Positions 22,087 to 34,160 of a stretch of 64,000 nt of DNA are shown in pieces (position 1 is the first letter of the stretch; every line of letters begins with the position of its first letter). The translations under genes were made by a program, and so were the position numbers. The notes beneath the pieces were generated by a model that was not told where the DNA came from, searched no databases, and worked only from the letters and a program-made list of their open reading frames with translations. Source of the stretch: Aselliscus stoliczkanus (taxonomy: Eukaryota > Chordata > Mammalia > Chiroptera > Hipposideridae); the NCBI GenBank assembly GCA_033961575.1, contig CM066731.1:55953501-56017500 (forward strand), read 5' to 3'.

Positions 22087-23672
22087 AGATGGTGGAGTAG
22101 GTAAACACTGTGGCTACCACGTGCTATGACCACATTAAAATTGCAACTAAATTACAGAACAGTCAGTCTTGAGAACCATTTGAAGATTAGCTGAATAGAA
22201 CCCCTATAACTAAGGATAGAAAGAAGAGGCCACATCGAGACTGGTAAGAGGAGTGGAGATGCAAAATGGGCTGACCCCACATCCAGGGATAATAATTGAA
22301 CATCAGGAAGGATACCTTGGAAGCAGAGGTTCCCCCTGAAGAGTGAGGGGTTTCAGCCCCATACCAGGCTCCCAAGCCTAAGGGTCCAGTGCCGGGAAGA
22401 GGAGTCCCCATGACATCTGGCTATGAAAATCAGCATGGATTCCATCTGCCCTGGTGAGATAAAGGGCAGCTGGAAACCCAGATGTGCTCTTAAAGGGCCT
22501 GCACACATACTGACTCACTTCCAGGCACTCACCCTGGGCTCTGGTGGAGGGAAGGCAACTCTAGAGGCATCAGAGACATACTGGGTAAGGCTGAGCTATG
22601 TGATTTAAGGGTGAGGGCTAGAGGGATAGCCTTCATCCCTATGTGGAGCCGGCCTCAAGTGTAGGTTACAGGCAGGCACCACCTTTCCTGTGTTGAGCCC
22701 TTCCCTATATGACCAAATCCGAGACTGCACTGGTCTGGTGAACTCCATGCACCCCATCCTGGTGACTCCCTGGGACACCACTCTGCCCAGCTCACATGGC
22801 ATCACCAAGGGCACTCTCACTGCTTGAGAAAACAGTCCTGCCACACACACTGAGAGAGGCTTTCCAGCAGCAGATGGCCCACAGCAGCTTTTGTGGCCTC
22901 CTGAGACACTTTTGGTGGCAGACAGTCAGTCCCAACTCTTGCTGCAGCCTTTCTTAGACAATTCCTGGGGATCTAGAGGCCCATGGTGAGCTCTTGCTGG
23001 CCTCAGCATTTTCTGGACATTTTGTCCACAGGCTCAGAGCTGGTCCAAAAAGTGAATCTGCATTAACCTTGTGAACACCACCTGCCCTACCACAGTGATT
23101 CTCTAGGATCCCTCCCCACACAACTCTTGCAGTACTACCAAAGACATTATCAGCCCATGGGCAAACAGCAGGGCCTCACGCAGGAGGCTCTTTTAGTGGC
23201 TGAGTCTTATGGGCAGCTGGCAGGTAGAAACAGCCCTAAGGGTGCCCTAGGCCTTTTACTAAGTTTCCCCAGGCCTGATATAGGTAGCAGCTGGCTGGGA
23301 ATCAGAGGGTGGCCACCCCCACATACTTCTAGATCTAGCACAGCCAGTAACCAATCGCATATAGCTTTGTAGCACCTACCAGGTAGCCCTGGGCTGGTCA
23401 TAGGCAATGGCTGAACTTAGCCTTCATGGGAGCCGCTCCCAAGAGGCAGCAGAAACAACACACATGGAGGAAGGCTTCAGACCAAAACAGAGCAACACTT
23501 GATTAACTCCACAGTGGCACATTCAAAGAGTAGTTTCAACGGTCACAAGAGCTCACTGGGGTGATTCTCTCTCTCTGAGGGGGACATATACTACATAAGG
23601 CCACTTGGTGAAAATTTTGAGACATAGGAAAGCTACATAATATATAGGAAAAAATACAGAGATGCAACAAAA

Positions 23673-24725
23673 ATGAGGAAACAAAGAAACATGTCCCAAA
23701 TAAAAAAACAGGAGAAAACTCCAGAGAAAGAATTAAATGAAATGGAGGCAAGCAACCTACCAGAGACAGAATTCAAAACACCAGTTATAGGAATGTTTAC
23801 GGAACTTAGTGACAACTTCAACAAAGAGATAGTAAGCGTAAAGAAGGACATAGAACCCATAAAAAGAGCCAGTCATAAATAAAGAATACAATAACTGAAA
23901 CCAAGAATACACTAGAAAGGGGCTGGTCGAGTGGCATGGTGGTTAAGAGCTGGCTTGGGATGCCAGCGGCCCCAGTTTGGATCCCAATATAAGAGCCAGT
24001 GACACTGCCCTCAAATAAAGCAAACAAACAAACAAACAAACAAACAAAAAACACTAGAAAGAATCAACAGCAGATTAGGTGAAGCAGAGGATTGAATCAG
24101 CGATTTGGAAGACAAGGTTGCAGAAAACACCCAATAGGAACAAAGAAAAAAAAAAGGAATTTAATAAAAAAATGAAGATAGTTTAAGGGGACTCTGAGAT
24201 GACATCCAGCACAACAGTATTCACATGATAGGAGCATGAGAGGAGAAGAGAAGGAACAAGGGATCAACAACTTATTTGAAGAAATAAGGAATGAAAACTT
24301 CTGTAACCTGGCAAAAGAAATAGACTTACAAGACCAGGAAGTGCAGAAAGTCCTAAAGAAGATGAACCCAAAGAGGCCCACACCAAGACACATCTTAAGT
24401 AAAATGGCAAAGGTTAAATACAAAAAAAACCCAAAACACAAAAAAACCTAAATGTAGCAAGAGAAAGACAACTAGTTATCTACAAGAGAGTTCCCATAAG
24501 ACTATAAGCTGGTTTCTCCACAGAAACTTTGCAGGCCAGAAGGGAATGGTACAAACTGTTCAAAGAAATGAAAAGCAAGGACCTACAACCAAGGCTACTC
24601 TACCCAGCAAGGCTGTCACATTTAAAATGGAAAAAGAGATAAAGAGCTTCACAGATGAGAAAAAGCCAAAGGAATTCATTACCACCAAGCCAGTATTATA
24701 AGAAATGTTAAAAGGGCTTCTTTAA
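23673..24725 (+). pseudogene. LINE-1 ORF1 (ORF1p), broken and SINE-interrupted
   Basis: The start MRKQRNMSQIKKQEKTPEKE corresponds to the other ORF1 copies. The N-terminal frame runs open to 23881 (69 codons), and the coiled-coil part is then split by a SINE at 23920-24049. Later segments show the RRM-like and C-terminal regions (EEIRNENFCNLAKEIDLQDQ, then PKRPTPRHILSKMAKVKYKK). The ending before 24725 (TTAAAAGGGCTTCTTTAA) matches the C-terminus of the half-L1 ORF1 at 7314. Several frameshifts and stops are present; it is non-functional. Confidence 0.85.
23920..24049 (+). mobile_element. Short tRNA-derived SINE in L1 ORF1
   Basis: Head GGGCTGGTCGAGTGGCATGG, anticodon-side stem GCTGGCTTGGGATGCCAGC, body ending GCCAGTGACACTGCCCTC, then an (AAAC)n tail. 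Flanking AATACACTAGAAAG and AAACACTAGAAAG form the target-site duplication. Confidence 0.93.
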
Positions 24726-24774
24726 GAAGAAGGGGGACAACAAACAAACAAAGAGATAAAAAATATGGATAATA

Positions 24775-27600
24775 AAATGGTAATAACTACATACTTATTT
24801 ACAGCCACTTTAAATGTAAATGGATTAAATATTCTAATCAAAAGACATAGGGTAGGTGAATGGGTAAGAAAACATGACCCAAGACTTACCTCAGATTGAA
24901 AGACACATATAGACTGAAAGTATAAGGATGGAAAAAGGTATTTCAGGCAAATGGGAACAACAACAAAAAAGCTGTGGTAGCAATACTTGTATCAGACAAA
25001 ATAGAAAAAGACAATAATAAGAGACAAAGATGGACATTACATAATGATAAAGGGATCGATCCAATAAGAGGATATAAACCTGATAAACATCTGTGTACTC
25101 AACAGATTGAGGCACCTAAATGTATAAAGCAAATAGTGACCCACATAAAGGGAGAGATCAACAATAATACAACCATAGTAGGGACTTTAAAACCCCACTG
25201 ACACCAATGGACAGATCTTTCAGACAGAAAATCAACAAGGAAATAGAGGCCTTAAGTGAGACACTAGACCAAATGGATTTAATTTATATTTTTAGAGTAT
25301 TCCACCCCAAAGTAGCATAACATATGTTCTTTTCAAATGCACATGGAACATATTCCAAGATAGACCAAAACAAGTCTCAACAAATTCAAGAACATTGAAA
25401 TCATATCAAGTGTCCTCTCTGACCATAATGGAATGAAACTAGAAATCAATTACAAAAAGATTAAAAAATAAAAAATAAAACTAAAAACCAAAACACTCAC
25501 TTGGAGGCTAAATAGCATGCTACTAAACAATGAATGGGTTAACAAGGATGAGCTCAAGGAAGAAATCAAAAGATACCTTGAGACAAATGAAAATGAAAAC
25601 ACAATGACACCATATCAATGGGATAAAGTGAAAGAGTCCTAAGAGGAAAATTTCTAGTGATACAGGTCTACCTGAAGAAACAAGAAAAATCTCAAATAAA
25701 CCATCTAACTTTACACTTAAAGGAATTAGAAAAAGAATAACAAATCCCAAAGCGAGTAAAACATCAAACAAAGCCCAAACAAAGCCCAGAGTGGAAATAA
25801 ACTAAATATAGCCTATAAAAACAATAGAAAAGATCAATGAAATCAAAAGCTGATTTTGAAAAAAATAAACAAAATTGATAAGACTTTAACCAGACTTATA
25901 AGATAAAAAGAGAGAAGACCCAAATAAATAAAATGAGAAATGAAAGAGGAGAAGTGGCAAGAGCCACCACAGAAATTTTAAAAGATTATAAGAAAATACT
26001 ACAGACAATTAAATGCCAACAAATTGAACAATCTGAAAGAAATGGATACATTTCTAGCGGCATACAATCTTCCAAAGCTGAATCAAGAAGAAACAGAAAA
26101 TCTGAACTGATTACTACTAATGAATTCAAATCAATAATCAAAAAACTCCCAACAAACAGAAGTCCTGGACCAGATGGCTTCATAGGTGAATTTTACCAAA
26201 CATTCAAAGAAGAATTAGCACCTATTCTTCTCAAACTATTCCAAAAACTTCAAGAGGAGTGAAGGCTACTAATCTCTTTCTACGAGGCCACCATTACCTT
26301 GATCCCACAACCAAAGACATTACAAAAACAGAAAAGAAACAAAGAAAACTATAGGCTATTATCTCTGATTAACATAGATGCAAAAATTCTCAACAAAATA
26401 TTAGCAAACTGAATTCAGCAATACATTAAAAAGATCATACACCATAATCAAGTGGGATTTATTCCTGGGATGCAAGGCTGGTTCAATATCCACAAATCAA
26501 TTAATGTGATACCCCACATAAACAAAATGAAAGATAAAAATCATATGATCATATCAATAGATGCATAAAAAGCATCTGACAAAATCCTGCATTCATTTAT
26601 AATAAAAACTCATAGCAAAGTTGGAATAGAGGAAACATATCTCAACATAATAAAGGCCATATATGACAAACCGACAGCTAACATCAAACTCAATGCAGCA
26701 AAGCTAAATGCGTTCTTCTTCAGATCAGGAATAAGAAAAGAATGTCCACTTTCATCAGTTTTATTCAACATAGTATTGGAAGTCCTAGCCACAACAATCA
26801 GACCAAAAAAAAAAAAAAAAAAGCCATCCAAATTGGAAAAGAAGTAAAACTGTCATTATTTTCAGATGACATGATACTATATAGAGAGAACCTGAAAGAT
26901 TCCACCAAAAAAACCATTAGAACTGATAAAGCAATTCAATAAAGTAGCAAAACACAAAATTAACATTCAGAAATTGGTTGAATTTTTATGCACCAACAAT
27001 GAGCTATGAAAAAGAGAAACTAAGAAAACAATCCTTTTTACAATTGCATCAAAAATAAAATACCTAGGAATAAATGTAACTAAGGAGGTAAAAGACCTCT
27101 ACTTGGAAAATTATAAAACACAGAATAAAGAAATTGAAGAAGATACAATTCCTATCAAAATGCCAATGGCATTTTTCACTGAAATAGAACAAATAATCCT
27201 AAAACGTTTATGGAACCATAAAAGATCCTAAATAGCCACAGCAATCTTGATAAAGAAGACCAAAGTTGGAGGTATCATGCTACCTGATATCAAACTATAC
27301 TGCAAGGCCATAGTAATCAAAACAGCATGGTACTGGCATAAAAACACAGATCAATGGAACAGAACAGAGCACTCAGAAATAAACCCATGTCTATACGATC
27401 ATTTATTCTATGACAAAGGAGGCAAGAATATATAATGGGGTAAAGACAATCTATTCAATAAATGGTGTTGGCAAATGGACAGATGCATGCAAACAAATGG
27501 AGCTGGACCACCTTCTTACACCATATACAAGAATCAACTCAAAATGGATTAAAAACTTAAATGTAAGACCCAAATCATAAAACTCCTAGAAAAAAACAAA
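24775..27600 (+). pseudogene. LINE-1 ORF2 (endonuclease/reverse transcriptase), decayed
   Basis: ORF2p nicks target DNA and reverse-transcribes L1 RNA. An endonuclease-like region occupies about 24790-25900. A reverse transcriptase segment at 25933-26262 keeps [20 protein letters not shown]. The catalytic YADD/FADD-type motif is seen at about 26850-26880 as LFSDDMILY. C-terminal coding sequence continues to about 27600. Many stops and frameshifts leave no frame above about 110 codons. A poly(A) run at 26806-26822 sits just before the catalytic motif. Confidence 0.85.
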
Positions 27601-27903
27601 GGCAATACACTGACATTGTCCTTAGTAATATATATATATATTTTTTTTTTCCAGATATATTTCCTTGGGCAAGGGAAACAAAAGAAAAAGCAATAAATAA
27701 ATGGAACTACATCCAACTGAAAAGCTTTTGCACAGCAAAGGAAACCATCAACAAAACAAAAAGATATCCCACTGAATGAGAGAAGATATTTTCCAATAAT
27801 CTGATAAGGCTGATAAGGACTTAATATTTAAAATTTATGAAGAACTCATATAACCCAACACTAAAAAAACCCCCAAACAATCCAATTAAAAAATGGGTAG
27901 AAG

Positions 27904-28014
27904 GGTGGACTGGCCAAGTGGTGCGGTGGTTAAGAGCTGGCTTGGGATGCCAGCAGCCCCGGTTCAGATCCCACATATGAGGGCCAGTGACACTGCCCTC
28001 AAAAAAAAAAAAAA
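27904..28014 (+). mobile_element. Short tRNA-derived SINE near the L1 end
   Basis: Same 105-bp family: GTGGTGCGGTGGTTAAGAGC head, GCCAGTGACACTGCCCTC, then poly(A). The flanking TGGGTAGAAG is duplicated on both sides (27894-27903 and from 28017). Confidence 0.93.
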
Positions 28015-28155
28015 AGTGGGTAGAAGACATAAATAGATATTTCTCCAAAGAAGACATACAGATAACCAATAGACATATGAAAAGATGCTCAACATCACTA
28101 ATCATCAGAGAAATGAAAATTAAAACCACAATGAGCTACCACCTCACATTTGTTA

Positions 28156-28512
28156 GTTCCAGATGTTATTCTTCATAGGCCTGGCAGTCTCTTCTTCCTG
28201 ACTCTTGAAACACTGGCTTTTAGGGTGCTCCCCTCAGGACCCAGCTACCATAAACAGGCACTCAAGCTGCAGTCTAAGCTGAGCTCCCAGACAAGGGCCA
28301 GCATTACATGCCAGTTTTGTGAGTGAGCCACCTTGAATGTCCAGCCCATGTTAGATAACTATAGCCCCATGTTTTATCTGATCACAAGTGCATGAAAGAC
28401 CCCAGCTGAGGATGGCCAAACCACAGAACTATGAGAAATGGTAATAAATTTTTGTTGTGAGCCACTATGTTTTGGGATGGTATGTTATGCAGCAATAGAT
28501 TCTGGAAATAAT
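28156..28512 (+). mobile_element. ERVL-MaLR (MLT1-like) LTR, 3' part
   Basis: Contains the ordered MLT1-type phrases GTGAGTGAGCCACCTTGAAT, GAAATGGTAATAAATTTTTG, GAGCCACTATGTTTTGGGAT and TTATGCAGCAATAGATTCTG. It supplies an AATAAA signal near 28443. It abuts the L1 without a visible target-site duplication. Confidence 0.75.
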
Positions 28513-28614
28513 CATCTACCACCCCTTGGTCTATTTTTTTTTTCAACCAGGCTAGGATATTGAATGAAGTTTTTAATCTTTTGTATTCAGTTATTCATTG
28601 ATTACTTTCACAAG

Positions 28615-29160
28615 GCCTCTGCATTCATTCATGTAACATATATGTATTGCTACCATATATCAGGCCCTGTTCTTAATGCTGGAGATACGTAAGTGAAAAA
28701 TTCCCTTTCTTCACAGAGCTTATATCTTGTGAGGGAAAGAGACAACAAACAAAATAAATAAGTTATAAGGACTAAGAAGTAAAACATACAACAAGGAAGG
28801 AGAGAACTGTGGAGGGATAAATAGAGTTGTAGATATTTTATGTAGTATGGCAGCAAACGGTGTCCTGAGAAAGTGAGTAAAAACCGCAGGAAGTGAGAGT
28901 GCTAATCTACTGAAATGCTGAGGGACAGTGGAGTGTGCCTGGTGGAAAAGTGGAGAGCTCAGATAGAACAAGGCTGAAAGTAATAAGAAATGAAGTTAAG
29001 AGGGATCATGTTGGGCCTTTGGCTCATAGTAAAAACTCTGAACTTCATTCAGAGTAGGATAAGAATCCACTGAAGAGTTTTACTGAGTGACATAATCAGA
29101 CATATTTAAAAGAATCATTCTGAGTATCGTGTTGAGAATAGACAGCACAGGTGCACAAGA
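28615..29160 (-). mobile_element. L2 LINE 3' part (antisense)
   Basis: Antisense L2 phrases: ATTCATTCATGTAACATATA, CAGGCCCTGTTCTTAATGCT, and further in CTGAAGAGTTTTACTGAGTG followed by AAAGAATCATTCTGAGTATC. Old and non-coding. Confidence 0.7.
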
Positions 29161-29284
29161 AGGGAAACCAATGAGGGAATTATTGCAACTTTTAAGAGAC
29201 TATAGTGTCTTGGGTTAAGGTGATATTTGATGAGTGCCTGGGATCTGGGATTTCATTTTACTATAGTTATACAGTAATATATTA

Positions 29285-29760
29285 AACTGTAACTGTTTCA
29301 TAGATTCTGGCAAAAGACATGAGACTCTTGGATCAGAGACAAAGGACTTTATTACTCATGGCGTAACAAGCAGCATGAGCTTCACGTTTGTGTTGGTTCC
29401 CCTTGTCCTGCCAAGTCCCTTGGAGGCAATATGGTTGGGCCCAGATGAATGCTACATAATTGGTGGGCATGTGCTGCAGCTGAGGAACACTGAGCTTGGG
29501 AAAATCTATCTCTTTTATAGTAGGAGGTAGTAAGGAAACCCACTCTTAGTCCTGAGGGTGACATTAGCCCATCCTTTCAGATTGCTCACTACACACACAA
29601 CCCTAAGAGGTATCCAGAGTGAGGAGTGGTCAGCGCCTTACATTCTCAGCATACCTGGTAAGGATGCATAGGGATTCTCAGGTGTGCTTCCCAGCAGGCA
29701 GAAGTGAGAAGCAGTCAAATTCTGGACATATTTTGAAGATAAAGTTAACAAGATTTTCTG
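29285..29760 (-). mobile_element. Possible retroviral LTR (antisense)
   Basis: The plus strand shows GACAAAGGACTTTATTACTC near 29338; in reverse this gives an AATAAA polyadenylation signal as in an LTR R/U5 region, followed by moderately GC-rich sequence. No internal genes or matching second LTR were recognised. The family is unknown and the extent approximate. Confidence 0.4.
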
Positions 29761-29779
29761 TGGGCTTTGATTTGTGTTG

Positions 29780-30620
29780 ATCATCTTTCTAAATGATCAA
29801 CATTTTATTAGTATATTGTGTTTGAGAACAATTTTATCTGCAAGTATTGGGAGTACCTTATACTCATTTCTAGTGTACCAAATATACCTCAACTCTACCC
29901 AGCTCCAAACTTTAAAAAGTAACATGTCCAGGTCGCAACATGCTTGAAGGTCCTCAGATGAAAAAAATAAATTAAGCATCTGAATATTATACTTCTCTCA
30001 AAGTTGTCAACAAGTAAGATAATGCATTAGATAATATAGTTTATAAAAAGTGAAGAAATTATAATTTAATCTTTTCTAACTAAAAAATCGTTTTCTCATT
30101 GCAAATTCTACTACTTGTATTTCAGCTTCGAGAAGATATCCACTTTCAAACTGTGTTTTTCATTTGTGCAGTTTCTAATTATACCCTTCTTTAACTTTAC
30201 CAGAGATTGAAACATCCAAATATACAAGATAATACCTGCATTGTTAGAAAAATCTTTACTCTATCAAAGAACCAAATGTATAAACTTGTTCTGTAATGTG
30301 CCCTCTTTGTCTTTAATAACGAGGTAATTAAAATAATATTCCAGTCATTGCAAGCAACATTTCAGCAAACCAAGGTGTGTTTGAAATTCCTACATTAGTT
30401 TCTCAATCTGGGCAAATTTTTTAGTCCTCCATATTACAATCATACATAATCAAATAATAATTAAAGCCCAAACAGCTAGAGTATGATCAACAGAAAGCCT
30501 ATTTAATATGTTCCACTGAAACATGTGGTACTGTTGTTCTTGATACTGTCTAGACATTGGAGTAACTCAATGCTTGGAATACAGCACAAAGGATATTAAT
30601 GCCTCACTGCCAGTCCTAGA
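29780..30620. other. Unassigned AT-rich sequence
   Basis: No repeat or gene recognised. It could include conserved non-coding sequence, but nothing here demonstrates that. Confidence 0.4.
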
Positions 30621-30624
30621 AAAT

Positions 30625-30905
30625 TTGATTCAACTGGTTTTGAATTGGCCCAGGCACAAGTATTTTTATTTTTTTAAATTGGGGAACAGTGTGTTCCTCC
30701 CTCCTCCTGCCAGGACCCATCAGCTCCAAGTCAAGTAGTTGTTTCGATCTAGTAGTGGAGGACGTGGGTATTGAACCAGCAACTTTGGTGTTATGAGCAC
30801 TACGCTGTAACCAACTGAGCTAACCGGCTGCCCCATATTTTTTTTACAAGTTCCATGGGTGAATGTAATGTTCAACCAGGATTGGGAACCTCTGCTCTAT
30901 TGAAT
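30625..30905 (+). mobile_element. MER5-like hAT fragment split by a SINE
   Basis: The left part (GGCCCAGGCACAAGTATTTT) and right part (ACAAGTTCCATGGGTGAATG, then ATTGGGAACCTCTG) together follow the 3' half of a MER5-type non-autonomous hAT-Charlie element. The SINE at 30672-30834 separates them. Confidence 0.65.
30672..30834 (-). mobile_element. tRNA-derived SINE, third type (GTTAGCTCAGTTGG head, short body)
   Basis: On the minus strand: GCAGCCGGTTAGCTCAGTTG head, B-box-like GGTTCAATACCC, a short body, then AACACACTGTTCCCCAATTT and an A-rich tail. The tail shares GTTCCCCAAT with the long SINEs elsewhere in the window, but the body is much shorter. Confidence 0.8.
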
Positions 30906-32190
30906 TCCGAACTACCACTCCCCTAAATTCAATGGTTGCTTCCCACAGTACTGTCATTAGATATATTGGAAATAAAATAGTTCTCATAGACAGGCAAATC
31001 TCAGATATACCAAGTCTAGTCTTCTTAGTCTTTCTCTTCATAGAACTGTAATAATTAGTTTGCTCTTCTTGGCCCTAAAACTTCCAAATCTAAAAACTTC
31101 TGTCTGTGCAAACTGTAGTATCCTCCAAATTTTAATAATGAGACCCAGACTCCATCTAGCTGGTGGACAGTCTACCACTTCTGGTTGAGTGGAAATTGTG
31201 TCCAACATCTCAATTCTCTGGCATGTAGGAACCCAAAGCCATCTTCAATATTTCTGCAAATTCTCAGATACATGTATTCTACCTCTTCAACTTCTGAGCT
31301 GTTGTAGCCTTAGCCTGAACCATGTGAATTGTGGCCTGAAACTCATTTGTTCTTCAGTGCTCATATCCACTAAACAATCCCTTGAATGGAGTATTCCTGA
31401 GTTTTACTGCACTTTACCAACCATTTGCACAAGGGGAGAGAGTGAGGAATGTCATTCTGAGAGGAACTGCTAATTGTCCTTCAATATACATTGTCCCTTT
31501 GTTTCTTTTAGTAATTCACCACTCCTTTCCAAAGACTAAAAGGAAATTTGAACAAGAATTTTTATATATATATATATATATATATATTAAATATATTCAT
31601 AAATACCAACAAATTATTTTCTATAAATTATTTTGCTAAGATAAAATCTTGTTTATCTGTCTAAAAACACCTTTCAGAATTTGAAAATAGAATATTAAGA
31701 CCATTTAATTTAACTGTCTTGTATATAAACAACATGGAATTCTTTGGTGATCATATATATATATATATATATAAAATTTCATGGTAAACAAATGCTGATA
31801 CCAATGTTACCATTTATGCAAGACTAACAACAATGGCCTGGCACCAGATACAGACCTCTCTGGTCTCAGCATTTTCTGTTACCATGTTTGCTTAGGTTCT
31901 TTTAAAATTGAGCAATGGTAGAATTGAGTGGTTTGGTAAATAAGAGAACCAGTTTTACCTGAAAGAGCTCATTTATTCCACAAAGTATAAACTATTGTTA
32001 AAGAATTAGAGCATGTAAAAATGTATGCCTGTGGTAATGGTTGCATCTCCACATTCTGTTAGCAAGAAGATAGAAGCTTTCTACTTCTTCGCATTAGCTA
32101 GAGCCAAGACTTGTCTCCCAAACAACAGTTAGGCTGGAGATAAAGGAAAAGAGAGAATGAGGGTATTGGGGGCAGGCTGGTGGTAGTAGT
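30906..32190. other. Unassigned sequence with (TA)n tracts
   Basis: (TA)n runs lie at 31563-31588 and 31757-31773. No gene or interspersed repeat recognised in the remainder. Confidence 0.45.
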
Positions 32191-32194
32191 GGTG

Positions 32195-32430
32195 ATAATA
32201 TGTATTTTAAGGATATGGCCTAGAAACCAGGTCCCCTGGATTCAAATCTCAGTTCTGACACTTAATATCTATATAATCTTGGGCAACTTGCTCAGCTTGT
32301 TTATGTCTACTCTTCATCTGTAAAATGAAGACAATGGTAGTTCCTATCTCACCGGGGTATTATAAAGATTAAGTTAATACATGTAATATTCTTAGCATAT
32401 GTTATGTCATTACTTAACTATTATCATTAA
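32195..32430 (+). mobile_element. MIR SINE
   Basis: Follows MIR in order: GGATTCAAATCTCAGTTCTG, CTTGGGCAACTTGCTCAGC, CTTCATCTGTAAAATGAAGA, TATTATAAAGATTAAGTTAA. Confidence 0.85.
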
Positions 32431-32759
32431 GAAATTTCACTGACCAGGGTTGATACCAACTGAAATTTTAGTTTATGTGAGCAAAGTCTGATATGGCATC
32501 CCATCACCTCTGCGACTAATTATACCAATTAACAAAAGTGACACATTTTATTATCCAAGAGATGAAGTGCAACCCCATTTGTCATAGAAAATTCCTTCTT
32601 ACCCATACCTTCTATGGGGGATTCACCAACTTTAAATGAGAGTGAAATCCTGAAGAAGACATGTTTTATCTTATATGGTACATGTGTCTTTATATTCACA
32701 ATGATAGCATGTACTTTCTGTGTGTTCTAGCCACAACTACAGCACATAATATTACAGTC

Positions 32760-32925
32760 ACATTTTGCTCTGCATTAAACATCTGGTATCAGAAAAACAA
32801 GAAGAAAAAAACAACCCATGATTGTACTGTCAGAGTTAATAATTCAAGAATATTAATCCACACTTATAATCATCTATAGTATATCATGGATAACTGGCCC
32901 TTGTGAATTTTTCTCCTTTGTGTCA
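32760..32925 (+). repeat. Unassigned direct repeat, copy 1
   Basis: Shares an ordered series of blocks with 33484-33650: GCATTAAACATCTGGTATCAG, CTGTCAGAGTTAATAATTCA, GAATATTAATCCAC, ACTTATAATCATC, ATAACTGGCCCTTG. I recognise no repeat family. Confidence 0.75.
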
Positions 32926-33483
32926 CTGAATGAATTTTATAACTATCATTAAAAAAATAAAATTTAGTCAGGTGCATGGTTCTCACCTATCTCTGATGCT
33001 GCTTTGTAGAAACTGGTTTGCATAATAAAAAACTTAGCATCACATAATAAAAAGCTCAGTCAACCAGTGTTGACCAGCAGCTTGATAACAAATGACCCAT
33101 GACCCCAAAATAAAGCCCTTGCAGGTGGGAAAGTTCCAATGACATTGGGACAGGAACTATCAGAAGGGATACCTAGCAGTTTTAGTATTTGAGGGAAGGT
33201 GTATTATGATGTCACTGTTTCGTGGCCTGTGTCAAACATAGCAGTGGTAGGAGGAGCAATCTCTAACCAGCTGTCCTGGTGGAAGGCAACCACAGCCCTC
33301 TCAACTCCAGTGCATGTGTAAGCAAGATATAACAATGTTTGAAGTTGAATATACTTTTAGACTTACAGCCACTCTTTTGTTTAAAGCCAGTTCTAACTTT
33401 GGACTTCTGCCTGATGCGTTTTACGTAGCACAAAGTTATTTCCTTTAATTTTCAGAATAGCATTAACTTCTACTGCACTGCTA

Positions 33484-33650
33484 CATTTTACTATGCATTA
33501 AGCATCTGGTATCAGTAGACCAAACAATACAGAAAGCAGGATGATGCTGTCAGACTTAATAATTCAGAAATATTAACCAGCTCTTATAATTATCAGTAGT
33601 TCTTCATGTGTAATTGGCCCTTGATGTACATTTTGTATTTCTGTGTAACT
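33484..33650 (+). repeat. Unassigned direct repeat, copy 2
   Basis: Diverged second copy of 32760-32925, about 724 bp downstream: GCATTAAGCATCTGGTATCA, CTGTCAGACTTAATAATTCA, AAATATTAACCAG, CTTATAATTATC, GTAATTGGCCCTTG. The sequence between the copies (32940-33480) is unassigned. Confidence 0.75.
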
Positions 33651-33659
33651 CTCTGTACA

Positions 33660-34143
33660 CCGGTATAATAGTGCCTAATCTTTCATGTAACTAACAGAGT
33701 TAATTTAGTTAAATGAAATCAATTCATCAGTGATAGCAGTTCCTTGCCACACACACACAAAAAAAGTTAACCACACAGACACTCAAACACCTATGTACAC
33801 ACCTTACAAAACAGCTATTTGAAAACAACACAACACATGCATTGCATACAGTATCAGGCAAGGAAAGCTATTTAGCCTCAAGCAAACTTGAGAAAGGAGA
33901 AGAGTAAACCATGTTCAACTTGCCTGCGAAGTGAATGTCTAGGGCTTGGTTCATGGCAAGCTTCAGTTTGAGACCATTTACTTCCCTGTTTAATTAAAAT
34001 CTATTTGTCATCTGCTGTGGCTCCTTACCTGTAATACTGCAGGGTTGTTCAAGGTCTGCCTTCAAGTTGGTCTTAAACAGTTTTACCGCACTTTCGACAT
34101 GTCAGTACCAGTGGAGGACCTGAACAAAGCAGTGAGCTCTGGT
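33660..34143. other. Unassigned sequence with a weak exon-like interval
   Basis: 34042-34130 has an AG acceptor-like left edge (AATACTGCAG), an open frame (FKVCLQVGLKQFYRTFDMSV...) and a GTGAGC donor-like right edge. I do not recognise the peptide. Such intervals arise by chance, so this is only a candidate. Confidence 0.2.
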
Positions 34144-34160
34144 CAGAAGTTTTTGTTCTT

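Larger units (their letters stand above)
22087..28155 (+). mobile_element. Near full-length LINE-1, sense, 3' end missing
   Basis: Begins with a recognisable L1 5' end (AAGATGGTGGAGTAGGTAAA) and a GC-richer 5'UTR to 23672. ORF1 follows (23673 to about 24725), then ORF2 (about 24775 to 27600) and the ORF2 tail to 28155. Both frames are broken. Two short SINEs interrupt it (23920-24049 and 27904-28014). At 28155, after CACCTCACATTTGTTAG, the sequence passes directly into an MLT1-like LTR, with no 3'UTR or poly(A). Confidence 0.88.

Noticed and set aside
22087..28155. An active full-length L1
   Set aside because: ORF1 and ORF2 carry many stops and frameshifts, two SINEs interrupt the element, and the 3' end is missing.
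29285..29760. A provirus with paired LTRs among the three LTR-like blocks (29285, 41505, 47740)
   Set aside because: The three blocks do not resemble one another, and no retroviral protein domain lies between them.
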